Shown: positions 30,363 to 38,569, numbered from the stretch's first letter. The stretch is 62,710 nucleotides of DNA from an uncultured Clostridia bacterium (GCA_947363605.1 CANAQK010000005.1:1-62710), one strand, 5' to 3'. A program made the numbers and translations. Notes: generated from the sequence alone by a model not told the origin.

Positions 30363-30380
30363 GCCGAAATTTGGTTTTTT
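30346..30380 (-). terminator. rnpB terminator
   Basis: On the minus strand AAAAAACCAAAT pairs with ATTTGGTTTTTT. It lies 11 bp after the 3' end of the RNase P RNA. Confidence 0.85.
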
Positions 30381-30391
30381 AAGAAAAGTTA

Positions 30392-30725
30392 GCGACCAAA
30401 CCTGTAAGCCGAGTTCTGTCGTGTATCGTAATCTATCTTGGCAGACAGTCGCCTATCTGCTCCCTGCCACCTGTCAGGACCGTCGGACCAACGATAGCAT
30501 CCTGGTCGGTGTTGCATCGGATAGGGTTTACATAGCCGTATGCTCCCGCATACGCTGGTGAGCTCTTACCTCGCCTTTCCATCCTTACCCGTAAACGGGC
30601 GGTATCTCTCTGTTGCACTGGCCCTGGAGTCGCCTCCGGCTGCGGTTAGCAGCTATCCTGTCCTGTGATGCTCGGACTTTCCTCACAAAGGGGGACCCCT
30701 CTGCGCTACGATACGGTTTGCTCGC
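30392..30725 (-). ncRNA. rnpB: RNase P RNA, type A-like
   Basis: The catalytic RNA that trims the 5' ends of pre-tRNAs. On the minus strand I see the conserved GAGGAAAGTCC near the start, GAGGTAAGAGCTCACC in the middle, and ACAGAACTCGGCTTACAGG near the 3' end. The P1 helix can be formed by GCGAGCAAACC (30725-30715) and GGTTTGGTCGC (30402-30392). This gives about 334 nt, which is normal. It has its own consensus promoter and terminator. Confidence 0.95.
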
Positions 30726-30732
30726 AGGAAGT

Positions 30733-30761
30733 ATTGTAGCGGATTTGAAGCGGTTTGTCAA
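30733..30761 (-). promoter_or_regulatory. rnpB promoter
   Basis: On the minus strand TTGACA (30761-30756), a 17-bp spacer and TACAAT (30738-30733), 8 bp before the RNA. Confidence 0.9.
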
Positions 30762-30895
30762 GAGGGCATCGGTTTCAGGGGGTGTCCTCCCACGCAGTTT
30801 ATAAAAGGATCAAGCTTTCAAGAGGAGCCGCCCCCGAGCTGTCCCGGCCTAATGCCGGAGGCTTCCCACCAAGCAGCTGCCCGATAACCTGGAAG

Positions 30896-31938
30896 CTATT
30901 GAACCGGGTAAAGAAATGCAAGTCCTTTTTCAATCACATAGGCCATACCGTCTCTGCCCGGAATATGCCCGCTGTTTTTCACAACGGCAAAATGAAGATT
31001 TTCATTTCCGGACTCCTTTACAAAGGCTTCCGCGTATTTTGTTGATGTGACGATATCAGTATCGCCCTGCAGGATCAAATACGGAACGGTAATGCTTTTC
31101 AGGGTGCTTTGCAGATCTAAATGAATCAGTTCCTGAAACAATGAGGGATTCTTCCGCGTTCCGTTGACAGCCACAGCCTTGAAATCTTTTATCGAGTAAT
31201 CAGGGCTGGTGAGCAGTCCCCAAATAACTTTGCCCATTGGCGCTCTGCCGCCGTTTTTCGCCTGATAACCCTCGGTGTGACGGCGGATTAGCGCTGCCAT
31301 GGATATGATATCCTTTTGCCCGATGGAATGGGCCGTCTTTAAATATGCCAGCTTTTCTTTTTCTCTCCTGCTCAGCCAGGCGTTCTCCAGTGTATCGAAT
31401 ACCTCCTGGCTGAAAAACAGATCCGTTATCACCTGGCCGTACACCAGGACGCGGCTGACTAGTTCGGGAACACGGACGGCGGCGTTTGCCGCCAAAACCG
31501 AGCCCCAGGAAACACCGAACAGATTGATTGGATTCTCGGGGAAATCGCTTCGGACAGCTTTGACTAAGTCTACAGTCATTTTGGTATAGCTGTCAACGGA
31601 AAAAGTATCGTCAATGGGATAATCGTTCATACCGCAGCCAAGCTGATCCCAATAAACCAGAATAAACGGATCCGTGATCTCCGGGAACATCCCTCGGCTT
31701 CCTGCACAAAAGGGGACGGGCGAGCCGGGGCCCCCGTGAAGATAAATGATGATCGGAGAGCTGCTGTTTTCCCCTCCAATAAAACTTTCTGAGGATATCC
31801 ATTTAGATTATAAGTTTTTATTTCGGAAACCTGACAGCTTTCTATGTATTTTTTTCGATTGGCCCCTTCTTTGGCTGCAGCCTCGTCAGCTTGGTACGGC
31901 AGAAGTCCTGCTCCAACAACACTTTTTTCAAGAGGGGG
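30896..31938 (-). pseudogene. Alpha/beta hydrolase (prolyl-iminopeptidase-like), frameshifted
   Basis: The open part (30896-31690 from MFPEITD) has the nucleophile elbow GVSWGS and a late catalytic Asp/His region (GDTDIV, SGHIPG). Upstream in the same frame the sequence encodes IIIYLHGGPG, the oxyanion-hole motif, but no start codon. Further upstream the matching N-terminal part (residues like ANRKKYIES-QVSEIKTYNLNGYPQKVLLEGKT) continues in another frame. The frames switch near 31761-31776, at a GGGGAAAA run. The frame is open back to the GNAT stop codon without ATG or GTG, so the membrane-anchor N-terminus of the family is also missing. The gene is probably dead unless frameshifting or a sequencing error is involved. 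Confidence 0.75.
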
Positions 31939-32709
31939 TTACCGGTTCATCTCCTCCACCAGCTCTTTCGGTTTCACTGTCATTTCGGCCCATGCCGGAA
32001 GGAACCCGCTTTTCACGGCGTTCCGGGCCGACCGGATATTCGACCAGGCGCAGCAGTAGAACGGGACTTTCCCCCGTTCCAGCGTTTCGATGGCCAGATG
32101 GCTGGTCATCGCGGAAGCGATCCCCTGCCTGCGGTAATCCGGCAATACATCGACCCCGATCTGCCACATCCCGGCACAGTCCGCGGAGCATCCGGCCAGC
32201 CCGATCAGCTGATCCCCATCGTAAGCCCCCACCGCTAAAATATCCAGCTTTTTCCGCTCCTGGCAGAGCGCGTTGCCCCATCCCGGCTGGTAGAGATCGG
32301 CGAAATCCTTCGGCTCTAACAGCTCCAGCCGGTAATTACAGGGCAGCCGTCTGATTTTTTTCATATCGGGCAGGAAATACTCAGCCATAAAGCATACCTT
32401 CTGCCCCTTTTCATTCATCCGGCTGTCCAGCCAGTGCAGGTTCGGGGTTTCGAAGCAGTGGAAAAACTCAAATTTCCCGATGTATTCTTCGACGATCCCA
32501 CGGTATTCCTCTTTGATGGACGCAACAATATTGTTCCCATAGGATACCAGGTTGCAGGCGATAGGTTCTTTGTAATAGCTTCGGGCAAGAGGGCCGATCT
32601 GGGAGAGGACCACCCGGTTTGTGGAGGCGGTGAAATCCTCCGGATCACAGTTGATATCAATTGCAGACTGCTCCATGGCAATCCGCAGGATTTCCTGATT
32701 GGTCATCAT
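31939..32709 (-). CDS. GNAT-family N-acetyltransferase
   Basis: A 256-aa protein. The C-terminal half carries the acetyl-CoA binding motif of GNATs (VLPDYRRQGIASAMTSHLA, about residues 191-209). The N-terminal half resembles the extra domain of the GNAT_acetyltr-like group in Firmicutes. The substrate is unknown. It begins 14 bp after the end of R1 copy D, and its stop codon is followed in the same frame by the broken hydrolase. Confidence 0.85.
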   Translation of the reverse strand: MMTNQEILRIAMEQSAIDINCDPEDFTASTNRVVLSQIGPLARSYYKEPIACNLVSYGNNIVASIKEEYRGIVEEYIGKFEFFHCFETPNLHWLDSRMNEKGQKVCFMAEYFLPDMKKIRRLPCNYRLELLEPKDFADLYQPGWGNALCQERKKLDILAVGAYDGDQLIGLAGCSADCAGMWQIGVDVLPDYRRQGIASAMTSHLAIETLERGKVPFYCCAWSNIRSARNAVKSGFLPAWAEMTVKPKELVEEMNR

Positions 32710-32723
32710 GGTTCACTCGCTTT

Positions 32724-32906
32724 TATAGTCAACGCACTTGAAAAGAAGCATTGGCTGCTTTTCAACACTGCGGCATATCATGCCGCAGTGGGCCGCGAAG
32801 CGGCCATGCGGTAGGGCTTCACAGACGGCGCACAGCGCATTTTATGAGCGGACAGGCAAAGCCTGGCCCTCCAATCGGGTATCGATTTTCAAGTGTGCCG
32901 ACTATA
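32724..32906 (-). repeat. R1 interspersed repeat, copy D
   Basis: A 183-bp copy lying exactly between two minus-strand genes. Its far end (32889-32906) encodes the last residues and stop codon of the 94-aa protein. Its near end is 14 bp before the GNAT start codon. The stem GAAAAGAAGC/GCTGCTTTTC has one mismatch here. Confidence 0.93.
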
Positions 32907-33173
32907 GTTTGATGGTTTTCCTGACACAGTGTCAGGGCTCTGTTTTTTCATCCGGAGGTGGGAAGCCAGCGCGGTCCCGCCGGCCGCCAGGATGGGCAGG
33001 GCGAAAAAGCCGAACAGCAGGGCGGGGCCGAACCACCAGGGAAGTCCCGCGGTTTCCTGTTCTTTCCACTGCAGGAGAAACACGCCTGAAAGCAGGGATG
33101 GGATCAGCAGGAACCCCGCCAGGAATGCACAGGCAGTGTTCCTCCGGCGGAGCCATTTCTCTTTGGGTTTCAT
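32889..33173 (-). CDS. Small two-TM membrane protein (94 aa)
   Basis: A 94-aa protein with two membrane helices (about 12-36 and 45-70) and basic ends. It is not a family I recognise. Its start overlaps the stop of the S33 hydrolase gene by one base, so it is translationally coupled to it. The last five residues (YSRHT) and the TGA stop are encoded by the terminal repeat of R1 copy D. The original C-terminus was therefore probably longer or different. Confidence 0.7.
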   Translation of the reverse strand: MKPKEKWLRRRNTACAFLAGFLLIPSLLSGVFLLQWKEQETAGLPWWFGPALLFGFFALPILAAGGTALASHLRMKKQSPDTVSGKPSNYSRHT

Positions 33174-34132
33174 CAGCGCCCGGAGCCTTTCTCCTCCAAG
33201 TGGGATTCCAGAAAGCGGAGGATATCTTCATAAACCTCGGTGCGGTTGGTTTCGTTCAGGATTTCATGCCGGCCTTTCTCATAAAGCTGGAGGGAAACCT
33301 CTTTTACGCCGGCTTTTTTCAGGTTTTCATAAACCTCCCGGACGCCCTTGGAGAAATTCCCGACCGGGTCGTCGCCGCCGCTGGTAATCAGGATGGGCAG
33401 CTCCTTGGGAACGCGCTCCGCCCATTTCATCCCGCTGACGGAATCCAGCAGGGTGAACAGGTCGCGGTAGGCCGCCGCTGAAAACTGGAAGGTACATAGC
33501 GGGTCACGGTCATATTTACGCACTACCCCCAGGTCCCGGCTGAGCCAGGCGTTGGGGGAGTCGCCGTCCTTGAAGCGGCGGGAATACATCCCGGTGCTCT
33601 GGTTGCGGAGAAAGCTGCTCAGGTAACGGCTTCCCCGCCGCCGGATGGTCCATTCCGCCAGCTTGATTGCTGTTTTGGAAAGGGGGTTGCTGCCGCTGGT
33701 TCCCATGATGACAGCCCCGTCCAGCAGGCCCTGGCTGCCGTATTTGGCCAGGTAACGCCGCGCGATAAAGGAACCCATGCTGTGCCCCAGCAGGAAATAA
33801 GGCAGGTCCCCGTACTGCCGCTTGATGAGGAGCGTCAGCTTCCGGACATCGGCCGGAAGCAGGTTGTGACCGTTCTTTTCCCCGAAGTATCCCAGGGTAT
33901 TGGAGCGCTGGGCCATTTCCCCATGGCCGAGATGGTCGTTCCCGCAGACCAGAATCCCCTGCCGGCAGAGGAAGCCGGCGAAGTCCTCATAACGGTCGAT
34001 ATATTCGCACATCCCGTGCGAAATCTGCAAAACGGCCCGGATCGGGCTATCCGCCGGTTCGTAAACAACATAGCGGAGAGTATGTTTTTCGTCGCTGCTC
34101 CGGTAGGAGCCTACAATTTTTCGATAAGCCAT
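33173..34132 (-). CDS. Serine hydrolase, S33/monoacylglycerol-lipase-like
   Basis: A 319-aa alpha/beta hydrolase resembling lysophospholipases and monoacylglycerol lipases. It has the oxyanion-region SHGMCEY (38-44), nucleophile Ser118 in GHSMGS, a late Asp in SGGDDPVG and the catalytic His in KGRHEILNE. No signal peptide is seen, so it acts in the cytosol. It is in a run of minus-strand genes from the NUDIX gene, and overlaps the 94-aa protein gene. The true substrate is inferred only at class level. Confidence 0.88.
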   Translation of the reverse strand: MAYRKIVGSYRSSDEKHTLRYVVYEPADSPIRAVLQISHGMCEYIDRYEDFAGFLCRQGILVCGNDHLGHGEMAQRSNTLGYFGEKNGHNLLPADVRKLTLLIKRQYGDLPYFLLGHSMGSFIARRYLAKYGSQGLLDGAVIMGTSGSNPLSKTAIKLAEWTIRRRGSRYLSSFLRNQSTGMYSRRFKDGDSPNAWLSRDLGVVRKYDRDPLCTFQFSAAAYRDLFTLLDSVSGMKWAERVPKELPILITSGGDDPVGNFSKGVREVYENLKKAGVKEVSLQLYEKGRHEILNETNRTEVYEDILRFLESHLEEKGSGR

Positions 34133-34151
34133 TCAAATCGCCTCTTTTCTT

Positions 34152-34400
34152 TCAGGAAAGCAGCAGGATGGTGACGCCGGGGTTCATGCTTTTGATCTTG
34201 GCGCGGATCCGCGGATGGCGCAGCCCCTTCTGCACCATTGTTTGAAGGACGGTTCCTCCCGACCAGCCGTGGATGACCGTGACCTCCTTCACGGAGGGCT
34301 CCACCCGGTCCAGGAACTGCCCGAGATAGCGTTTGGCCTGATCCCGGTTCATATGGTGGATATCCACCTCAGCGGCTGTGCGGGCCAGGGATTGTTTCAT
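34152..34400 (-). CDS. Stand-alone Smr domain protein
   Basis: An 82-aa protein that is essentially one Smr (small MutS-related) domain: DIHHMNRDQA near the start and VTVIHGWSGGTVLQ in the middle. Smr domains are nucleases or nucleic-acid binders, best known at the C-terminus of MutS2. Here the usual HGxG loop reads HGWSGG. AAAGGAG lies near the start. It is between NUDIX and S33 genes in one strand run. Confidence 0.85.
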   Translation of the reverse strand: MKQSLARTAAEVDIHHMNRDQAKRYLGQFLDRVEPSVKEVTVIHGWSGGTVLQTMVQKGLRHPRIRAKIKSMNPGVTILLLS

Positions 34401-34426
34401 GTTTCGTACTCCTTTGGCCGGGCTGT

Positions 34427-34840
34427 TCAGTAGCTGTCCCGGATGATGTTTTTCGCTTGGCTGACCAGCTGGCGGTCGTTGTCATAGCTCAGCATGGTGG
34501 CGGCATGGTTGATCTCGACCCATTTGATTTTGGCGATTTCCTCTTCCTGCGGGACATAGTCGTAGGAAGTGGCCTTGGCCAGAAAATAAACCACATCTTT
34601 GGTTACTTCTTTTTTGGGGAGGTAGGTGATGACCCGGCGGAAGCTGGTATCCAGGATTACATCGATCCCGGTTTCCTCCTTGATTTCCCGGACAGCGGTT
34701 TCTTCTTCGGTTTCACCGGCTTCCACATGGCCTTTGGGGAAAGACCAGTGCCCGCCGTTCTGGTTTTTAATCAGCAGAAGCTCGGTGTTGCCGTGGAATT
34801 TGCGATAGATAATCGCCCCGCAGGATTTCTCATACTGCAT
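34427..34840 (-). CDS. NUDIX hydrolase (Ap4A-hydrolase-like)
   Basis: A 137-aa NUDIX enzyme with a full box, G37-x5-E-x7-REIKEETGI (residues 37-59). The SFPKGHVE lead-in is typical of diadenosine tetraphosphate hydrolases. These clear dinucleoside polyphosphates; the exact substrate is inferred. AGGAGG precedes the ATG. It is the first gene of the minus-strand cluster 34840-31939. Confidence 0.88.
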   Translation of the reverse strand: MQYEKSCGAIIYRKFHGNTELLLIKNQNGGHWSFPKGHVEAGETEEETAVREIKEETGIDVILDTSFRRVITYLPKKEVTKDVVYFLAKATSYDYVPQEEEIAKIKWVEINHAATMLSYDNDRQLVSQAKNIIRDSY

Positions 34841-34860
34841 AGCGTGCCTCCTTCTGTGTT

Positions 34861-35008
34861 GGGACCTGCTTGAAGGACAGCGGTTTGACCGAAAAAGACA
34901 GACTGCCCTGCGGAGTGCAGGCAGGGCGGCATTGGCCCGGAAAATTTAACAGCAGCCGGTGTTTCCGGCAAAATGAACAGCCGCTTGCGTTTTTCAAACA
35001 GGTTCTAA
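34861..35008 (+). repeat. R4-like element (candidate)
   Basis: Ends ACCTGCTTGAA (34864-34874) and TTCAAACAGGT (34994-35004) form an imperfect inverted repeat resembling the R4 ends. It fills most of the gap between the NUDIX gene and comEC. The interior shares no clear similarity with the other R4 copies. Confidence 0.45.
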
Positions 35009-35193
35009 AGATAAATCATTTTTATTATAACACAACGGGCGGCAGATTTGTTGCAATTTTCTGAATATCTTTGCAGATTTCATTGATTTTTGCCTTGGAT
35101 TATACTAAGATAGAATCAACACAATGGGGAATTGCCGCCGGCGTTTTCCCATCCGTGACGATTAAGGGTCAGCAGAAGGAAGGGACGGGTTTT

Positions 35194-37311
35194 ATGGCGC
35201 TGCCAATGCTTTGGTTTGGGATCCCGTTTCTTTTTGCGACGTTTCTGGCGGCAAAGCTCCCGTTTGAAGCAAACTGGGCGCTTTGCTTTTTCTTTTCAGG
35301 GAGCCTGCTCTTTCTGCCGTTCCTGCCTCGCTCCAAGAGGGTGCGGGCTTGGGCGCTGCTTTTTGCTGTTTTCGCAGGCTGTTTCAATTTTACCCTGCGG
35401 GAACAGTGGGGAAGCCCGGGACTCCCGGCAGAGGGGCGGACCGTTTTGCTTTCCGGTGAAGTCCGCCGGGTAGAGGAACGGGGAGACGGAAGCTTGCGTT
35501 ACCTGCTCCGGGCCGGAGGGGCGGGCTGCCTGGTGTACAGCCGGGAGGATCTTGCTGTCCGGGCTGGGGATCGGATGACGGTACAGGGAACGGTGCTTTC
35601 GATGGAGGGGACGCCGGGCTTTGATCTGGCGGAATACTATGGCTCGCTGGGGATTGACCTGAGTGTTTACGCCCGCCGGATTTCGGTTGAACCGGTAGAA
35701 AATCCGGGGATTCCGGCCCGTTTGGAGCGGTTCCGGAGTTTTCTCAGCCAAACGGCGGCCAGCCGGCTGGAAAGCCCCTACGCAGGGATGGTGCAGACCC
35801 TCCTGCTGGGCGAAGACGGGAAGCTGGATCCCAGGCTGGAGTTGGATGCCCAGCGTTCCGGGACCAGCCATGTTTATGTGATTTCAGGGCTTCATGTTTC
35901 CCTGCTCTGCGGGCTGTTTTACGGGCTTCTGCATCGGGTTCGGCTTTCTCCCCGCCTGTCTGCCCTGGCGGCCGGATGCGTCCTGTGGGGTTTTATCGGG
36001 CTGACGGGATTTGGCGTTTCCTCGGTACGGGCGGGTGTGATGATGACGCTTTTGCTGCTGGGTAAGATCCTGTATCGTCCGGCTCATGCGCTGAATTCGC
36101 TCTTTTGCGCAGTGGTGTTACTGCTGCTTTGGAATCCCCGTACGGTATCCAGCGCCAGCTTCCAGCTTTCTTTTTCGGCGGTTTTGGGATTGATCCTGCT
36201 GGCCGGGCCAATCCGCTCCGCGTTGGAACGGAAGCTGTGGCGCCTGCCTCGGCTTTTCAGCGGGGCACTGGGGATCTTTTCGGCTTCTTTGGCCTGCAAT
36301 CTGGGGATGCTCCCGGTTTTGCTGAAGTTATTCGGCGGGATCAGCCTCAGCGGGCTGGCGGTGAATCTGCTTGTGCTTCCACTGATGCCGGTGATCCTGG
36401 CCCTTTCCGGCGGCCTGCTTTTGCCGGGGATTGGCCCGGCCCTGGCCCCGCCTTTGGAGTTTTTGCTGGAGCTGCTCCGGCGGATTTCGGAATGGGGCAG
36501 TTCCCCGGGCTGCTATCTGGGGCTGGACGAGCCCTTTGCCCTGCCCTGGGTGCTGATGGTTTATCTCAGTGCATTAGCCGCAGCCCTGCTGGTGAAAAAG
36601 CCCCGGCTGACTTACCGGATGCTGGCAGGCGGGATTGCGGGGCTGCTGGCGCTTTCGGTATTTGCCCGGATTACCGGCCGGAATGATATTCGGGTGATCC
36701 CGGCCCTTTCCTTTGAGGGGCAGAGTGTTGCGTTAATTCAGGGTTCTGAAGCAGTCGTCTTTTCCATGCGGGACGACGGGTATGCCGATATCCAGATGGA
36801 AGCCTTGCTCCGGTCACAGAATGTCCGGAAAATCCGGTGGTATATTTCCGGAAGCCCGGTAAAAGACAGCTCGGACACCCGGCTGCTGGGATACAGCATC
36901 CCGATCGAGCAGGCGGTTTATCCAGCTGAGGAACGGTTCCGGCTATATGCCAAGGAGAGTCTGCCGGTGGAGAAGGTGTATGCCCTTCGTCCCAACCATG
37001 GCATGGAGCTGATTCGGGGGAAGAACGGCAGCTTGCTGGAGGTTTACCGGGGCTCTGAGGGGCTGGAACTCCGGCTGACGGTGCGGGGCCGGGTATTCCG
37101 GTTCCTGCCGGATGGCCAGGAGGAACGGGCTGCGCCTTGTACGCTGTCGGTTTCCTCCGGGAAAAATCCCGCGAAATTGGCGCAGTCCGGCGCGGAAACG
37201 GTGGTGCTGCTGGAAAAACCGGACGGCGCGGTCCCGTCCAAACACCTTCCCGCTTATGCCGGGAAACTGCGGATCCGGATTCATCCGGACGGAAGCTGGA
37301 AAGCAGAATAA
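35194..37311 (+). CDS. comEC: ComEC/Rec2 competence-type membrane protein
   Basis: A 705-aa protein with an N-terminal DUF4131-like region, a long polytopic competence domain (about 190-480), and a soluble C-terminal domain. ComEC forms the channel for DNA uptake. The C-terminal domain would be the metallo-beta-lactamase-like nuclease, but I find no HxHxDH motif; it reads as a degenerate fold. I chose the ATG at 35194 (GGAAGGGA upstream) over an upstream frame. Adjacency with holA is as in other Firmicutes. The TAA stop is formed by the outer bases of R1 copy E. Confidence 0.88.
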   Translation: MALPMLWFGIPFLFATFLAAKLPFEANWALCFFFSGSLLFLPFLPRSKRVRAWALLFAVFAGCFNFTLREQWGSPGLPAEGRTVLLSGEVRRVEERGDGSLRYLLRAGGAGCLVYSREDLAVRAGDRMTVQGTVLSMEGTPGFDLAEYYGSLGIDLSVYARRISVEPVENPGIPARLERFRSFLSQTAASRLESPYAGMVQTLLLGEDGKLDPRLELDAQRSGTSHVYVISGLHVSLLCGLFYGLLHRVRLSPRLSALAAGCVLWGFIGLTGFGVSSVRAGVMMTLLLLGKILYRPAHALNSLFCAVVLLLLWNPRTVSSASFQLSFSAVLGLILLAGPIRSALERKLWRLPRLFSGALGIFSASLACNLGMLPVLLKLFGGISLSGLAVNLLVLPLMPVILALSGGLLLPGIGPALAPPLEFLLELLRRISEWGSSPGCYLGLDEPFALPWVLMVYLSALAAALLVKKPRLTYRMLAGGIAGLLALSVFARITGRNDIRVIPALSFEGQSVALIQGSEAVVFSMRDDGYADIQMEALLRSQNVRKIRWYISGSPVKDSSDTRLLGYSIPIEQAVYPAEERFRLYAKESLPVEKVYALRPNHGMELIRGKNGSLLEVYRGSEGLELRLTVRGRVFRFLPDGQEERAAPCTLSVSSGKNPAKLAQSGAETVVLLEKPDGAVPSKHLPAYAGKLRIRIHPDGSWKAE

Positions 37312-37491
37312 AGTCGGCACACCCTCAAATCGGTGTCCGCTTTGAGGGTCAGGCTTTGCCTGTCCGCACATAAAATGCGCTGTGCGCCGTCTATGAAGCA
37401 CTACCGCATGGCCGCTTCGCGGCCCACTGCGGCATATCATGCCGCAGTGTTGAAAAGAAGCCAATGCTTCTTTTCAAGCGCGTTGACTATA
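37309..37491 (+). repeat. R1 interspersed repeat, copy E
   Basis: A 183-bp copy between comEC and holA. It begins TAAAGTCGGCACACC (other copies have TATAGTC), overlapping the comEC stop codon. It ends TTGACTATA, 18 bp before the holA start. It has the same orientation relative to transcription as copies A, B, D and F. Confidence 0.93.
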
Positions 37492-37509
37492 GAAAAGGGA
37501 GGTTTTAAG

Positions 37510-38547
37510 ATGCCGGTACAGAGTGATACGGAGCTGTTTTCCCGGCTTAAGCAGGGGGAGCTGGCGCCGGTTTACCTGCTTTATGGGGAGGAGCATTATT
37601 TTTCGGAGCAGGCGGCGGCACGGATTCAGTCGCTGGCCGTAAGCCCTGGCTTTGAAAGCTTTAATTTCCAGCGGTTTGAGGGGGAAAAGCTTGATTTTTC
37701 CGAGCTGGAGGATGCCTGCGACGCTCTGCCCATGATGGCGGCGCGCAAATGCGTACTGGTGAAGGACCTGGATCTGGAAAAGCTGAATAAGCCGGAGCTG
37801 GACCGGCTGCTGGCGCTGGTTCAGGAGCCGAATCCCTCTACGGTGCTGATCCTGCTTCAGGTTTCGGCGGCGATCAACCCCAAAAAGTCCGCCAAGAGCC
37901 GGAAAATCTCGGAGGCGGCGGAGAAATCGGGTGTGGTCTGCGCGTTTTCCTTCAAGGATAAAACTACCCTGAAACGGGCGCTCAGCGAGCGGGCACGGAA
38001 GGCTTATATCCGGATGGAGCTTCCGGTGGCGGAAGCGTTGATCGAGCGCTGTTCCTCGGATTATACCCTGCTGGTTCAGGAACTGGATAAGCTGATCGCC
38101 TATGTGGGAGAAGGGGAAATCACGGAAGCAGATGTGGATGAATGCTGTGTCCGTTCAATTGATGCGTCCGCGTTCGACCTGGCGAAGGCGGTGCTGAACC
38201 GGAATTTTGACCTGGCCTTCCAGCTTTTGGACGAGCTGTTTTTCCTTCGTCAGGAGGCTATGATGATCCTGGGGGCCCTCTCCATGGCGTTTGGAGATCT
38301 TTACCGGGCGAAATGTGCCCAGGCGGCTGGGCGTACGCCGGAGCAGATGAGCGTGGACTTCCGGTATCCCAAGAACCGGCAGTTTGCGGTGAAAAATGCC
38401 TTCCGGGATGTGCGGAAGCTGGATTCCGCGCAGTTCCGGCTTTGCTTAAGCGCGCTTTATGAGGCCGACCGCCTGCTGAAGTCCTCCCGGCTGGGGGACC
38501 GGCTGATCCTGGAGCAGATGCTGGGGAAAATGCGGGCGGCGGAGTAG
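37510..38547 (+). CDS. holA: DNA polymerase III subunit delta
   Basis: Delta is the subunit of the clamp loader that opens the sliding clamp. The 345-aa product fits the YqeN/HolA family: PVYLLYGEEHYF near the N-terminus (residues 20-31), a degenerate AAA+ fold, and a helical C-terminal domain with SADLL-type repeats near its end. The ATG at 37510 follows GGGAGG. A longer frame through R1 copy E is rejected. Confidence 0.93.
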   Translation: MPVQSDTELFSRLKQGELAPVYLLYGEEHYFSEQAAARIQSLAVSPGFESFNFQRFEGEKLDFSELEDACDALPMMAARKCVLVKDLDLEKLNKPELDRLLALVQEPNPSTVLILLQVSAAINPKKSAKSRKISEAAEKSGVVCAFSFKDKTTLKRALSERARKAYIRMELPVAEALIERCSSDYTLLVQELDKLIAYVGEGEITEADVDECCVRSIDASAFDLAKAVLNRNFDLAFQLLDELFFLRQEAMMILGALSMAFGDLYRAKCAQAAGRTPEQMSVDFRYPKNRQFAVKNAFRDVRKLDSAQFRLCLSALYEADRLLKSSRLGDRLILEQMLGKMRAAE

Positions 38548-38569
38548 GCGGATAGAAAGGAAGTTGTGC

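Noticed and set aside
37333-37509. Longer holA frame running through R1 copy E
   Set aside because: The extension is repeat-encoded, while GGGAGG lies before the ATG at 37510 that matches the family start.
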